33,487 nt of DNA from JAVVUQ01 sp036653075 (GCA_036653075.1 JAVVUQ010000009.1:1-33487), one strand, 5' to 3'. Positions 1 to 7,913 are shown, counted from the first letter of the stretch. Notes: generated by a model from the sequence alone, not told the origin. Made by a program: numbers and translations.

Positions 1-68
1 TATACATTTTTATATTATATACATTTTTATATTATATACATTTTTATATTATATACATTTTTATATTA
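1..68. repeat. Four tandem copies of a 17-bp AT-rich unit
   Basis: A 17-base unit starting TATACATTTTTATATTA is repeated four times without change and then decays into TATAGATATAAAT. The array runs off the left edge, so its true copy number is unknown. It contains no coding signal. It looks like a slipped-strand (minisatellite-type) expansion in intergenic DNA. Confidence 0.9.
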
Positions 69-80
69 TATAGATATAAA

Positions 81-252
81 TTTAAAATTAAAAGGAATGA
101 GTCTATTACAATACAGAAATCATTCCTATCAATATTAATTATTAAATTTTGTCCAAACTTTATAGATTTAATTTAAAATTAAAAGGAATGAGTCCACTGC
201 AATACAGAAATCATTCCTATCAATATTAATTATTAAATTTTGTCCAAACTTT
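81..252. repeat. Direct duplication (period 91) of an 81-bp segment
   Basis: Bases 81-161 recur at 172-252. I find three differences, all inside the 19-base loop between the inverted arms AGGAATGA and TCATTCCT; the arms and flanks are identical. The 10 bases between copies are a diverged version of the sequence before copy 1. It is a fairly recent tandem duplication of a hairpin-bearing segment. Confidence 0.9.
172..218 (-). terminator. Terminator-like hairpin, copy 2 (copy 1 at 81-127)
   Basis: Read on the minus strand, the arms AGGAATGA (218-211) and TCATTCCT (191-184) can form an 8-bp stem, followed by the T-rich tract TTTTAATTTT. The same structure is repeated at 127-81. This direction suits termination of the alpha/beta hydrolase transcript, although its stop codon is about 255 bases upstream. 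The long loop (19 nt) weakens the call. Confidence 0.45.
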
Positions 253-360
253 TTGGTTCATATCAATACATTCAGTTTTTTTGTTTTTTAAGTAAATATA
301 TGAATTTTGAGAAAATACAGTATTATATGTAATATTATTAAAAGTATTTTTAATTTTATC

Positions 361-453
361 TAATACTATTTCTAAATTTACATATTATATCTAATACTAT
401 TTCTAAATTTACATATTATATCTAATACTATTTTAAGTTTACAAATTATATAT
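361..453. repeat. Three tandem copies of a 31-bp unit
   Basis: The motif TAATACTATT recurs at 361, 392 and 423, giving a period of 31. The first two units are nearly identical; the third has diverged (TTTTAAGTTTACAAATT). The array lies directly downstream of the hydrolase stop codon. No gene is visible in it. Confidence 0.85.
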
Positions 454-490
454 CGCATTTAAACATTTGAAAATTATATATCGCATTTAA
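451..490. repeat. 28-bp duplication spanning the hydrolase stop codon
   Basis: TATCGCATTTAA is present at 451-462 and again at 479-490, with similar flanks (AAATTATA before each copy). The second copy encodes the C-terminal residues of the hydrolase plus its stop; the first is a non-coding echo just beyond it. The same 28-base period is seen at the end of potD. Confidence 0.75.
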
Positions 491-1376
491 GCGTTTGCAA
501 AATTGTTTCAACGACATCGATATAAACTTCGACATTATTCAATTCATTTAGCATTTCGTGTCGTCCATTTTCATACAATTTCATATTCAAATTACGAACG
601 CCAAGTTTTTTATACATATCGTACAGTTTTTTGACACCGCTACCCGCCTTTCCTACTGGGTCAACGCTGCCGCTATATATATAAATCGGAATATTTATGT
701 CAACTTTTTGCAAGTTTTCTTTTTTATAAAGCTCAGTTAGTCCGTTAAAAAAGCTTACATAAAAATGAGCTGAACAGCAATAACCGCACATTTCATCGTT
801 ATTGTATTTTTCAACTTGCGCTTTATCTCGTGAAAGCCAAGCTGCTTTACCGTTAAATTTTTTGTCGTATGCGCCAAAAGTCATATTGAAGATTTGTTCC
901 GCTTTCGCTTGTCCGCCTTTATGTTTTTCAATCGATTTTGCTATAATATTGCCTAATAGAACTTCGATAGATTTCATATAACAGCTACCACTCAATATGT
1001 ACATATCCGCCGCTGTACTTTCTTCAATTAATGCCTGCGTAATAAAACTTCCATAGCTATGCCCTAATACCACTAATTTCACGCCGTATTTTTCTTTAAG
1101 CTTTTGCGCAAACATCACTTGGTCGATAATGCTATCCTTCCACATTTCTCCCTCACAATATCCTAACGTATTATTGTCAGTTTGCCCGTGCCCTCTTAAA
1201 TCTAATCCTGCCGCTATTATACCTTTTGAATTTAAATACTTAGCAAAATCATCGTATCTTGCCATATGCTCTGCCATTCCGTGTACAATCAAAACAACGG
1301 CTTTAGGCGATTCCGTTTCCCAAACATACATTTCAAGCTGCTTTCCATGAGCGCCTTCAAATTTGTCAGTTTGCAT
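474..1376 (-). CDS. Alpha/beta hydrolase, lysophospholipase/monoacylglycerol lipase type
   Basis: A 300-residue serine hydrolase, probably acting on lysophospholipid or monoacylglycerol esters. What is seen: an oxyanion-hole HG at 32-33, the nucleophile elbow GHSYG with Ser107, a likely acidic residue Asp239 (SGSVDPVG) and His273 (GRHEM), in the order expected of the fold. The lid region (about 130-225) is the most divergent part. There is no signal peptide or membrane segment, so it is probably cytoplasmic. The ATG at 1376 has AAGGAG a few bases upstream. It stands alone: 260 bases of AT-rich low-complexity DNA separate it from phoH. The family (Hydrolase_4) is clear; the substrate is inferred from family only. 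Confidence 0.85.
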   Translation of the reverse strand: MQTDKFEGAHGKQLEMYVWETESPKAVVLIVHGMAEHMARYDDFAKYLNSKGIIAAGLDLRGHGQTDNNTLGYCEGEMWKDSIIDQVMFAQKLKEKYGVKLVVLGHSYGSFITQALIEESTAADMYILSGSCYMKSIEVLLGNIIAKSIEKHKGGQAKAEQIFNMTFGAYDKKFNGKAAWLSRDKAQVEKYNNDEMCGYCCSAHFYVSFFNGLTELYKKENLQKVDINIPIYIYSGSVDPVGKAGSGVKKLYDMYKKLGVRNLNMKLYENGRHEMLNELNNVEVYIDVVETILQTLKCDI

Positions 1377-1636
1377 AAATTTCTCCTTTTCGCTTTTTCC
1401 GTCATACTTGTTTTTATGCCCATATCCATAATTTAAAGTTTTTATATATTTTTTATATTATATTCTATTTGTATTGTATTTATTTGTATAATATTGTATT
1501 TATTTGTATTTATTTGTATTGTATTGTATTTCTTAATTTTATAATCGATATTTCTTTTAATCTATCTTATTATCGTTTATTGAATATTATATATATTTTT
1601 TATATTTAAACTTGATATGACTTTTATTTTAAATAA

Positions 1637-2602
1637 TCACATTCTTTTTTCCGATTTTTCGTAAGCTTTTACAATTGCTTGAACGAGCGGGTGACGAACG
1701 ACGTCCTTTTCGGTAAAATAGCAAATAGCTATGTTTTCTACCTCTTTAAGTATCATACTTGCGTGTTTAAGTCCGCTTTGTTTATCGTATGGCAAGTCAG
1801 TTTGCGTTAAGTCGCCTGTTACTACCATTTTACTCCCTTCGCCCAACCGAGTTAGAAACATCTTCATTTGTTCGTGAGTCGTATTTTGCGCTTCGTCCAA
1901 AATTATATAAGCATTTGATAATGTGCGTCCACGCATATATGCGAGCGGAGCAATTTCTATCGCTCCTTTTTCTAACAGTTTTTGGTACGTTTCCATTCCA
2001 AACATTTCTGATAAAGCATCGTAAAGCGGTCGTAAATACGGATTAACTTTTTCTTGCAAATCGCCCGGTAAAAATCCTAATTTTTCACCTGCTTCAACAG
2101 CGGGACGAGTTAAAATTATTTTTTCTACATCTTTATTTTTAAAAGCTGTCACTGCTATGGCAACAGCTAAATAAGTTTTACCCGTTCCTGCTGGTCCGAT
2201 AGAAAAAGTAATTGTGTTTTTTTTCATTGCGTCGACATACTTTTTTTGTCCTACGGTTTTACTTTTTATAATTTTTCCACGATTAGTAACAGCAACAACA
2301 CCATGTAAAAGTTGTTCCGTTTCATCTAAGCGTCCTTCTTTAGCGCATTCGCATATATATGTTGTACGTCCAATGTCGATATTTTCGCCGTTCATTATAA
2401 AAGCGATGAGCTTGTCTATTACTCTTGACGCCATTTCGACATTTGCTTTTTCTCCCAATAAATAATTATCTCTGTCTTGATTAATAATGTCTACATTTAA
2501 TAATTTACTTAGAACATTTATATTCTCATCTAAACTACCAAATAATTTAACTAATACATCAATTGATGGCGTTTCTATTTTTTTTGTAATTTTTTCTTCC
2601 AC
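1637..2602 (-). CDS. phoH: PhoH-like ATPase
   Basis: A 321-residue PhoH-family P-loop ATPase. Walker A is GPAGTGKT at 136-143, Walker B IILDEAQ at 233-239, with a TGDLTQ sensor-like motif near 262-267. The N-terminal 100 residues match the extra domain of the long PhoH form found in Firmicutes. The start is a GTG at 2602, chosen because CGGAG lies five bases upstream and no better ATG is available. It follows yqfC and yqfD in the same direction, the order usual in Firmicutes. The genes that usually follow (an HD-domain hydrolase and ybeY) are not present; an unrelated hydrolase is there instead. Its cellular role is thought to involve RNA metabolism, but this is not settled for the family. 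Confidence 0.93.
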   Translation of the reverse strand: MEEKITKKIETPSIDVLVKLFGSLDENINVLSKLLNVDIINQDRDNYLLGEKANVEMASRVIDKLIAFIMNGENIDIGRTTYICECAKEGRLDETEQLLHGVVAVTNRGKIIKSKTVGQKKYVDAMKKNTITFSIGPAGTGKTYLAVAIAVTAFKNKDVEKIILTRPAVEAGEKLGFLPGDLQEKVNPYLRPLYDALSEMFGMETYQKLLEKGAIEIAPLAYMRGRTLSNAYIILDEAQNTTHEQMKMFLTRLGEGSKMVVTGDLTQTDLPYDKQSGLKHASMILKEVENIAICYFTEKDVVRHPLVQAIVKAYEKSEKRM

Positions 2603-2648
2603 TTGTTCTCCGATCCTTTATTATTACAATAAAATTTTATTCCTATAT

Positions 2649-2760
2649 AAATTCTTGTTATATCTAAATTTTTGTTATATATAAATCCTTATTTTTATTT
2701 AAATTCTTGTTATATCTAAATTTTTGTTATATATAAATTCTTGTTATATATAAATTCTTA
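2649..2760. repeat. AT-rich direct repeats (52-bp and 18-bp periods) between yqfD and phoH
   Basis: A segment beginning AAATTCTTGTTATATC at 2649 is repeated at 2701 (period 52). The tail of the second copy is followed by another TTGTTATATATAAATTC unit (period about 18). No coding or hairpin signal is visible. It lengthens the yqfD-phoH spacer to 249 bases, which is large for what is usually a compact operon. Confidence 0.75.
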
Positions 2761-2851
2761 TTTCATATACATAAAATATTATATAATTTTTTGTTTTTGC
2801 CATCGCATTATTATCTAATTTATCTTTTTACTATCTAATTATCTATGCAAT

Positions 2852-3961
2852 TTATCCTGAAATAACCGCTGTTCCATCTACTGTTGCTTTTACTGTTAAT
2901 TGTGGCAATTGAATTGTTTCAAATCGCACTGATTCAATTTCAAATTTTGCATTTTTTCTTGCTATTTGTTCGGCGATAGCCTTTAAATTTAAATATTCCT
3001 GTTCAAAAGTTGTAGCAATAAGCGTTGACGCTAATTCATACAATGTCACTTTATACATTATTATAGGCATTGGCGCTAAAATAATACTACTACGTTCTTC
3101 TTCTTGTAACACAAAACTTTTTTTAAAATGACTTTCAACCCTATGCCATAGTACATCAAATTCAGTAAATTCTATTTTTTTGCCCGTTCTTTTATATTCT
3201 GTCTTATACGGTATAAAAACTGCTTCGCCACAACTTTCAACCTTTGCATAAATTCTTCCTTCTGCATAAATTGGTGATGTTGTATTATCATTATATGTGG
3301 TGACGCCTTTAATCAAAATCTGTCCCTTTTTTACACTGTCGCCCTTTTTAACTAAAGCCGTGCCTTTAAGCGTAACAATTCGACTTACAATTCCATCACT
3401 AAGCGCAATTATATCTCTTGGTTCTTTATCTTGTTCAATTGGATGTTCCGCCTTAGGCGTTAAAGTAACAAAAATTGTCGCTCCCTTAATCTCAATGAAC
3501 GCATATTCCACTTTTGGTATCAAAACTGCTAATTTGTTTTCTAAATAATCTATCGATATTTCTTTTAGTGGAACGCCTATCTTTACGCCTTGTTCTTGTA
3601 ATAACAATAAAACACTTTCTTTATCTGTAATTCCCGCTGTGGATATCTCAATCTTTTTAATGACAGTTCCAAAATAAACCGATATCACTATCGCAATTAT
3701 AGCGCTTAAAAGTATCAACCATTCCGAAAACAATTTCTTTGCAAAAGGCTTTACTCCATATACGTCTACTATCTTTGCATTATAACACATTTCAGTCAAT
3801 AAATCAACTGAAATCTTTCTATCGTTATAACAAACAGTTAAAAATCCTTCGCTTTTTTTTATTTTCCTGTATTCATAAATATGTATACCTTTTTTGGCAA
3901 ATACATTAATAAATTTTTCGCTATTGAAACCGCTAACCGATATAATAGCCCTACTTATCAT
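2852..3961 (-). CDS. yqfD: Sporulation protein YqfD
   Basis: A 369-residue membrane-anchored protein of the YqfD family. Seen: a soluble N-terminal domain (1-75), one strong hydrophobic segment at about 79-99, then a long extracytoplasmic part starting with a POTRA-like region (KIEISTAGIT... about 103-175) and a segment with the lipoyl/HlyD-like pattern VKKGDSVKKGQILIKG near 205-222. In spore-formers yqfD is an early mother-cell (sigma-E) gene. AAGGAG precedes the ATG. It sits 73 bases after yqfC and upstream of phoH, the usual gene order, which supports the call. Its molecular activity is unknown. Confidence 0.93.
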   Translation of the reverse strand: MISRAIISVSGFNSEKFINVFAKKGIHIYEYRKIKKSEGFLTVCYNDRKISVDLLTEMCYNAKIVDVYGVKPFAKKLFSEWLILLSAIIAIVISVYFGTVIKKIEISTAGITDKESVLLLLQEQGVKIGVPLKEISIDYLENKLAVLIPKVEYAFIEIKGATIFVTLTPKAEHPIEQDKEPRDIIALSDGIVSRIVTLKGTALVKKGDSVKKGQILIKGVTTYNDNTTSPIYAEGRIYAKVESCGEAVFIPYKTEYKRTGKKIEFTEFDVLWHRVESHFKKSFVLQEEERSSIILAPMPIIMYKVTLYELASTLIATTFEQEYLNLKAIAEQIARKNAKFEIESVRFETIQLPQLTVKATVDGTAVISG

Positions 3962-4034
3962 TACCTTAAGCTCCTTAAATTATTGTTATTTAATATATGG
4001 AAATTATAAACCATCTAATGTAATTATTCCATTA

Positions 4035-4295
4035 TTATGTCATTGAAATATTTTTTATAATACCGCCAATTGCAATTATTCCTTGAGAAAAATGTTTAAT
4101 GTAAAGTGTTTCTCCTTGTATTTCTAAACGTTTTTGTTTTATCATTATACAAATATATTCGGTATTATATTTTTTTACGCTACTTATGCCTTCTACAACA
4201 ATAGTATTAAATCCATACATCGACACTTTAAACCCACCAATTAACGCCAATGTTTCTTTATCGCACATCATAGCTATTTCTGTTTCATAAGGCAT
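4035..4295 (-). CDS. yqfC: Sporulation protein YqfC (YabP/YqfC family)
   Basis: A small protein (86 residues) of beta-rich YabP/YqfC type, with the family pattern of a repeated short motif: LALIGGFKVSMYG, then VEGISSVKKY, then LEIQGETLYI and IIAIGGIIKNISM. I place the start at the ATG at 4295 because AGGAG (4304-4308) is correctly spaced before it; an in-frame start 30 bases further upstream would put that ribosome site inside the gene. It is the first gene of the yqfC-yqfD-phoH group. YqfC is a sporulation protein in Bacillus and Clostridium; its biochemical role is not established. Confidence 0.88.
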   Translation of the reverse strand: MPYETEIAMMCDKETLALIGGFKVSMYGFNTIVVEGISSVKKYNTEYICIMIKQKRLEIQGETLYIKHFSQGIIAIGGIIKNISMT

Positions 4296-4371
4296 ATATT
4301 CTTCTCCTAATATAATTATACGCAATCAAGCATAAATTAAATTTGCTAATAATTGAAAATAATGGAATATA

Positions 4372-4401
4372 TTGACAATTTTCAAATATTTATGATAAAA
4401 T
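4372..4401 (+). promoter_or_regulatory. Sigma-A type promoter in the yqfC/degV divergent spacer
   Basis: TTGACA at 4372-4377, an 18-base spacer, and TAAAAT at 4396-4401 with an upstream TG (extended -10). It reads toward degV, whose start codon is 464 bases further on. If used, it would make a very long leader. It lies just upstream of the yqfC start on the opposite strand. Confidence 0.6.
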
Positions 4402-4566
4402 CAAAACTGTTTGTTATTTTTATCATTTTAAATGCTAATTTGAACATTTTAAGTTGTATTTTAAGATTTATTCCGTTATTGAGCCTTTATTTCTGAATAT
4501 TTTGATTTTTTTAAAGTTGTGGTAATTTAATTAATTATATAGTTTAAATTTTTAGTTGAAAATATG

Positions 4567-4595
4567 TTGCTTAAAATGCAATTATGTTATATAAT
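4567..4595 (+). promoter_or_regulatory. Proximal sigma-A type promoter for degV
   Basis: TTGCTT at 4567-4572, a 17-base spacer and a perfect TATAAT at 4590-4595. Initiation would fall near 4602, exactly where an 8-base inverted-repeat arm (GTATCACA) begins. It predicts a degV leader of about 260 bases. Confidence 0.6.
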
Positions 4596-4601
4596 AATAA
4601 T

Positions 4602-4864
4602 GTATCACAATCGTATTTATAAACATTATTTTTTCAACTTTTTTTAATCAAGTGTGATACGCAATAACCATTTTTTGTATTAAATAATGGTTAGGTTATA
4701 TAAAACTGCTTTAAATTAAGCAGCTTTGAGCTGTTGTGAATATGATAAATCAATAAAACAAGATTATTTAACCATTATATGGCTGTTGTAATTATTATAA
4801 TTTGATTTATTATGCAACTTTACCGATTTTTATATCGGTTGTACAAATTTAAGAGGGATTTATT
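4602..4864 (+). promoter_or_regulatory. Structured, unassigned 5' leader of degV
   Basis: No ORF is evident here, but inverted repeats are dense. GTATCACA (4602-4609) pairs with TGTGATAC (4653-4660). TAACCATT (4665-4672) pairs with AATGGTTA (4686-4693). CTGCTT (4706-4711) pairs with AAGCAG (4718-4723), which competes with CAGCT/AGCTG (4721-4725/4729-4733). ACCGAT pairs with ATCGGT (4822-4827/4834-4839), just before the ribosome site AGAGGG. A second identical TAACCATT at 4769-4776 could compete for AATGGTTA. I recognise no known riboswitch class. A regulatory RNA is an inference; AT-rich DNA also gives chance repeats. Confidence 0.4.
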
Positions 4865-5728
4865 ATGAATGTTTTATTTATTGACACTGATGGAGAGTTA
4901 TGGTTTAACAAAGCTGATGAAGTAACAGCAAACATTATTCGTATGCCATACACAATTAACGGCGAAGAATTTTACGACGATTGTGGACGAGGAGCTGATT
5001 ACACATCTTTTTTCCAAAAATTAAGACAAGGCGGAAACGCTACGACTTCTGCGCTTAATTCTGTTGATTATATAAACTATTTCGAACCTTTTTTTGCTAA
5101 AGGCGACGACATATTTTATATTTCTTTTGGAAGTAAAATGAGCGCTACTTTTGACCATTTAGATAACGCTATTAAAGAATTATTTGTTAAGTATCCTGAC
5201 AGACATTTTACACGTTTCGATACGGCTAATATTTCAATGGGCGCTGGATTTATGCAGTATTACGGAGGCAAAAAATTTAACGAATGCAAAAATATTGAGG
5301 AAACCGTGGCATATTTAACTACGCTTAGAAATCAAGTTTGCACTATATTTGTAGTCGATGATCTTAATCATCTCAAAAAAGGTGGCAGAATATCTGCTAC
5401 TACCGCCGTTTTTGGCACTCTTTTGGGAATTAAACCTGTTTTAAAAATTACCGATAAGGGCGTAATAGAAAATGTAGATAAAATAAAAGGCGCTAAGCGA
5501 GTTATTACTTATCTTGCTAATGAAGTCAAAACTCATATTACTGAAACTGATAAATATGATATTTGGATTATGGAAGCCGATTGTCTTGATGAGGCAACTC
5601 AACTTCAACAAGCAATAAATGAGCTTTTACCAAATACTACTGTTCATATTCAAATGGTTGGACCTGTTATTGGAGCTCACTGTGGCCCTGGCACTATTGG
5701 ATTGATTTTCCACGCCGATCATAGATAA
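4865..5728 (+). CDS. DegV family protein (fatty-acid-binding, FakB-like)
   Basis: A 287-residue DegV-family protein. Members bind a fatty acid and, when paired with FakA kinase, present it for phosphorylation so that exogenous fatty acids can enter phospholipid synthesis; others have no known partner. Family marks seen: an N-terminal beta strand with FIDTDGELW in the position of the usual DS motif, VDDLNHLKKGGRIS at about 165-178, GTLLGIKPVL just after, and the C-terminal GAHCGPGTIGLIF. AGAGGG is seven bases before the ATG. No fakA is present in the window, so the kinase partnership is uncertain. The gene is alone between a long leader and its own terminator. Confidence 0.9.
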   Translation: MNVLFIDTDGELWFNKADEVTANIIRMPYTINGEEFYDDCGRGADYTSFFQKLRQGGNATTSALNSVDYINYFEPFFAKGDDIFYISFGSKMSATFDHLDNAIKELFVKYPDRHFTRFDTANISMGAGFMQYYGGKKFNECKNIEETVAYLTTLRNQVCTIFVVDDLNHLKKGGRISATTAVFGTLLGIKPVLKITDKGVIENVDKIKGAKRVITYLANEVKTHITETDKYDIWIMEADCLDEATQLQQAINELLPNTTVHIQMVGPVIGAHCGPGTIGLIFHADHR

Positions 5729-5817
5729 TCTATTTGGACTTTTGAAATTTATAACTATTACTGTATTTTATTATGTTTACTCAATTTTAATAATTTTAAA
5801 GATTTAAAAATTTTAAT

Positions 5818-5857
5818 AATAACACGTGTATTTATTTAATATGCGTGTTATTTTTTT
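5818..5857 (+). terminator. Intrinsic terminator of degV
   Basis: AATAACACG (5818-5826) and CGTGTTATT (5844-5852) form a 9-bp stem with a 17-base loop, followed by a run of seven T (5851-5857). It lies 90 bases after the degV stop. Confidence 0.85.
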
Positions 5858-5948
5858 GTATTTTTGTATTAGTTTATTGATGTTAATTTATTATAATATA
5901 AATTATAATATTACTTGATGGCAAAACATACAAAACCGAGTGTTTTTA

Positions 5949-6818
5949 CTATTTTATATCATTTAATGTTGAACCAGGTGGCAATGAAAGTAGAGCATTT
6001 TCTATTTGAATAATTGTTAGCGTTTTAATTTTTTTATATTGGTTTTTATTTTCGTATATATCTATTAACCACATTTTACCTTGACTACATTCTTTATACG
6101 CATTAAATATTGGAGTTTCACAATCAAAACTTATAGTTTTGGTTTCTGTTCCTTTTTTTAGCATTCTTTGTATTGTCTTATCAAAAAGCGCTTTTGTATA
6201 TAACTGTTCTTCTATTTCTGTCATTGCGCATACTGCTGTAAAAAAAGCAAATATTCCTAAAGAAAAATTTGGTTTCGAAAACAACGCAGTTATAATAAAA
6301 CAAGAAAATAGTATTGCGCTCAATATAACGTTTAGTTTTTCCGATATTAAAAAACTTTTTTTGTGTCCGTATTTATCCGATAACATTGCAGTTAAAACTC
6401 TACCGCCATCTAAGGGATAACAAGGCATTAAATTTGTTAAACCGAAAACTGCGTTAGCGATTGCGGTTTCATAAGTAAAATTATACGTTTCAGGAATAAG
6501 CCACCAAAAAGCGACTAAAATAAGCGAAAATAAAATGTTCATTAACGGCGCTGATATAGCTATATTTATTTCATCACGTTTACTTAACGAATCAAAATCC
6601 CCATAAAGCACCGCTCCAAACACAGAAATTTTAAGTTCTTTACATTTATAGCCTAATCGCTTAGCTATAAAAAAGTGTGTCGGCTCGTGTACCGACACAC
6701 TTATTATGTAGGCAATCGCAGTTTTCCATTGACCAAGCCCTAACGCTATTAGTAAATAAACAATAATATCAGGTGAAAACGAAATTTTTAGTTTGTTTTT
6801 GCCTTTTAAATTTCCCAT
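5949..6818 (-). CDS. spoIVFB: SpoIVFB-like site-2 metalloprotease (M50)
   Basis: A 289-residue polytopic intramembrane zinc protease. The zinc motif HEPTH is at 44-48 and the third ligand lies in NLMPCYPLDGGR (Asp137). These positions agree closely with those known for Bacillus SpoIVFB, which cleaves pro-sigma-K in the outer forespore membrane. About five to six hydrophobic segments lie in 15-200; the C-terminal 85 residues are soluble and recall the CBS region of the family. The ATG at 6818 lies inside the end of the upstream gene (13-base overlap) with no clear ribosome site, so translation is probably coupled. The partner gene next door supports SpoIVFB over a generic M50 protease. Confidence 0.85.
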   Translation of the reverse strand: MGNLKGKNKLKISFSPDIIVYLLIALGLGQWKTAIAYIISVSVHEPTHFFIAKRLGYKCKELKISVFGAVLYGDFDSLSKRDEINIAISAPLMNILFSLILVAFWWLIPETYNFTYETAIANAVFGLTNLMPCYPLDGGRVLTAMLSDKYGHKKSFLISEKLNVILSAILFSCFIITALFSKPNFSLGIFAFFTAVCAMTEIEEQLYTKALFDKTIQRMLKKGTETKTISFDCETPIFNAYKECSQGKMWLIDIYENKNQYKKIKTLTIIQIENALLSLPPGSTLNDIK

Positions 6819-7615
6819 ACTATCGCATTATTAATCTTTGCTACATTTATAACTTTTTCATTTTGATATATTACGTTGATTATGCACATTTCATCATATT
6901 TACCAATAATATCAAATTTACTAACCTTTTGCCCCGCTATAACCATTATATCTTTAATGCTACTATAAGTTATACAAGTATTTTTATCGTACTCTATTGT
7001 AACGGAATTGTCTGTAACTGTTTTTACCGTTCCATCACTTAACGTCAAGGATAATTGTCCGCCTTTTATAATTATATCTCCATTAGTTATACTGTCTACT
7101 AACGTTGTTGCAGATAAATCAATTTTATTTTTGTTAGCCTTAACTCCGAATACTGTCAACGCTCCCGTCTTAACATCATTCCACCAACTTTTTGCGTTTA
7201 CTCCACCAAAGCTAAAAGCGCATATTACCGCTATTATCACAACAGCCACAGCCCCAGCAGTGATTAATCCCTTTTTGTTTATTTTTCCTATGTATGCCGC
7301 CGCAGATATTCGCTTTCTCTTTACTGGCACAGTTTCATTTTTATCTTGCTCTTTTTCTTGTTCTTGCGTAACTTTCGACTCCTCCGATTTAGGTATGTAT
7401 CGCTCTGCATAACAAAGCTCTAACCAGTCATTCTCAACCGCAATATTCGCTCCCTTGTTTAAAACATTAGGAAAATCTTCAGTCGCCTGCGCAAGCGTAA
7501 CTTCATTTTCTACATCTACTTGCTTTGCAAATTCGTCACCATTGTTAAATATAATTTTTGCTTCGTCTTTGCTCTTAACCTTAATATCGTCAAGTGCTAT
7601 GGTTTCATCTTTCAT
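6806..7615 (-). CDS. spoIVFA: SpoIVFA-like protein with degenerate M23/LytM domain
   Basis: A 269-residue protein with a charged cytoplasmic N-terminal half, one membrane segment at about 116-137, and a C-terminal beta-rich domain (180-269). That domain follows the M23/LytM pattern (DGTVKTV, NSVTIEYDKNTCITYSSI, VIAGQKVSKFDIIGK), but the zinc histidines are absent: the HGNG and YAHL positions read YDKN and YSSI. That is what is expected of SpoIVFA, which tethers and inhibits SpoIVFB. GGAGG lies 12 bases before the ATG, rather far. The N-terminal 100 residues show no family I recognise. Position directly upstream of spoIVFB is the strongest argument for the name. Confidence 0.65.
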   Translation of the reverse strand: MKDETIALDDIKVKSKDEAKIIFNNGDEFAKQVDVENEVTLAQATEDFPNVLNKGANIAVENDWLELCYAERYIPKSEESKVTQEQEKEQDKNETVPVKRKRISAAAYIGKINKKGLITAGAVAVVIIAVICAFSFGGVNAKSWWNDVKTGALTVFGVKANKNKIDLSATTLVDSITNGDIIIKGGQLSLTLSDGTVKTVTDNSVTIEYDKNTCITYSSIKDIMVIAGQKVSKFDIIGKYDEMCIINVIYQNEKVINVAKINNAIVWEI

Positions 7616-7700
7616 ATTTATATTTTGCCTCCATAATGATTTGTATATTTTATGCTACCTTTTTTACCAATATACCAATAAAAATTATTTTTAAATTATT

Positions 7701-7745
7701 ACATCACTAAAAATACAATTTAAAATTATTACATCACTAAAAATA
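7701..7745. repeat. 30-bp direct repeat upstream of the fumarase promoter
   Basis: ACATCACTAAAAATA occurs at 7701-7715 and 7731-7745, each preceded by AAATTATT. The pair lies in the 298-base divergent spacer between spoIVFA and the fumarase genes. It resembles the other short tandem duplications of the window; it is too far upstream of the fumarase promoter to be an obvious operator. Confidence 0.7.
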
Positions 7746-7840
7746 TTATATTATAATTATTTATCAACGTAATTATTAATTCATTTGTTTTTCGCATTAA
7801 TAATAGCTTACCTTAAATATAGTTTATACAAGGTATATCG

Positions 7841-7869
7841 TTGCGTTTATATGAAATTTATGCTATACT
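7841..7869 (+). promoter_or_regulatory. Promoter of the fumarase genes
   Basis: TTGCGT (7841-7846), a 17-base spacer and TATACT (7864-7869) preceded by TGC (extended -10). Transcription would start near 7876, about 38 bases before the alpha-subunit ATG. Confidence 0.65.
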
Positions 7870-7913
7870 ATAAAAAGAATATACAAATAATATAATTATA
7901 CATAGAGGTTATT

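Noticed and set aside
361..453. CRISPR array, because of regularly spaced repeats
   Set aside because: The units are contiguous tandem repeats without unique spacers, and there are no cas genes.
7008..7412. 134-codon ORF on the plus strand
   Set aside because: It lies wholly antisense to the spoIVFA-like gene, has no ribosome site and no recognisable protein pattern.
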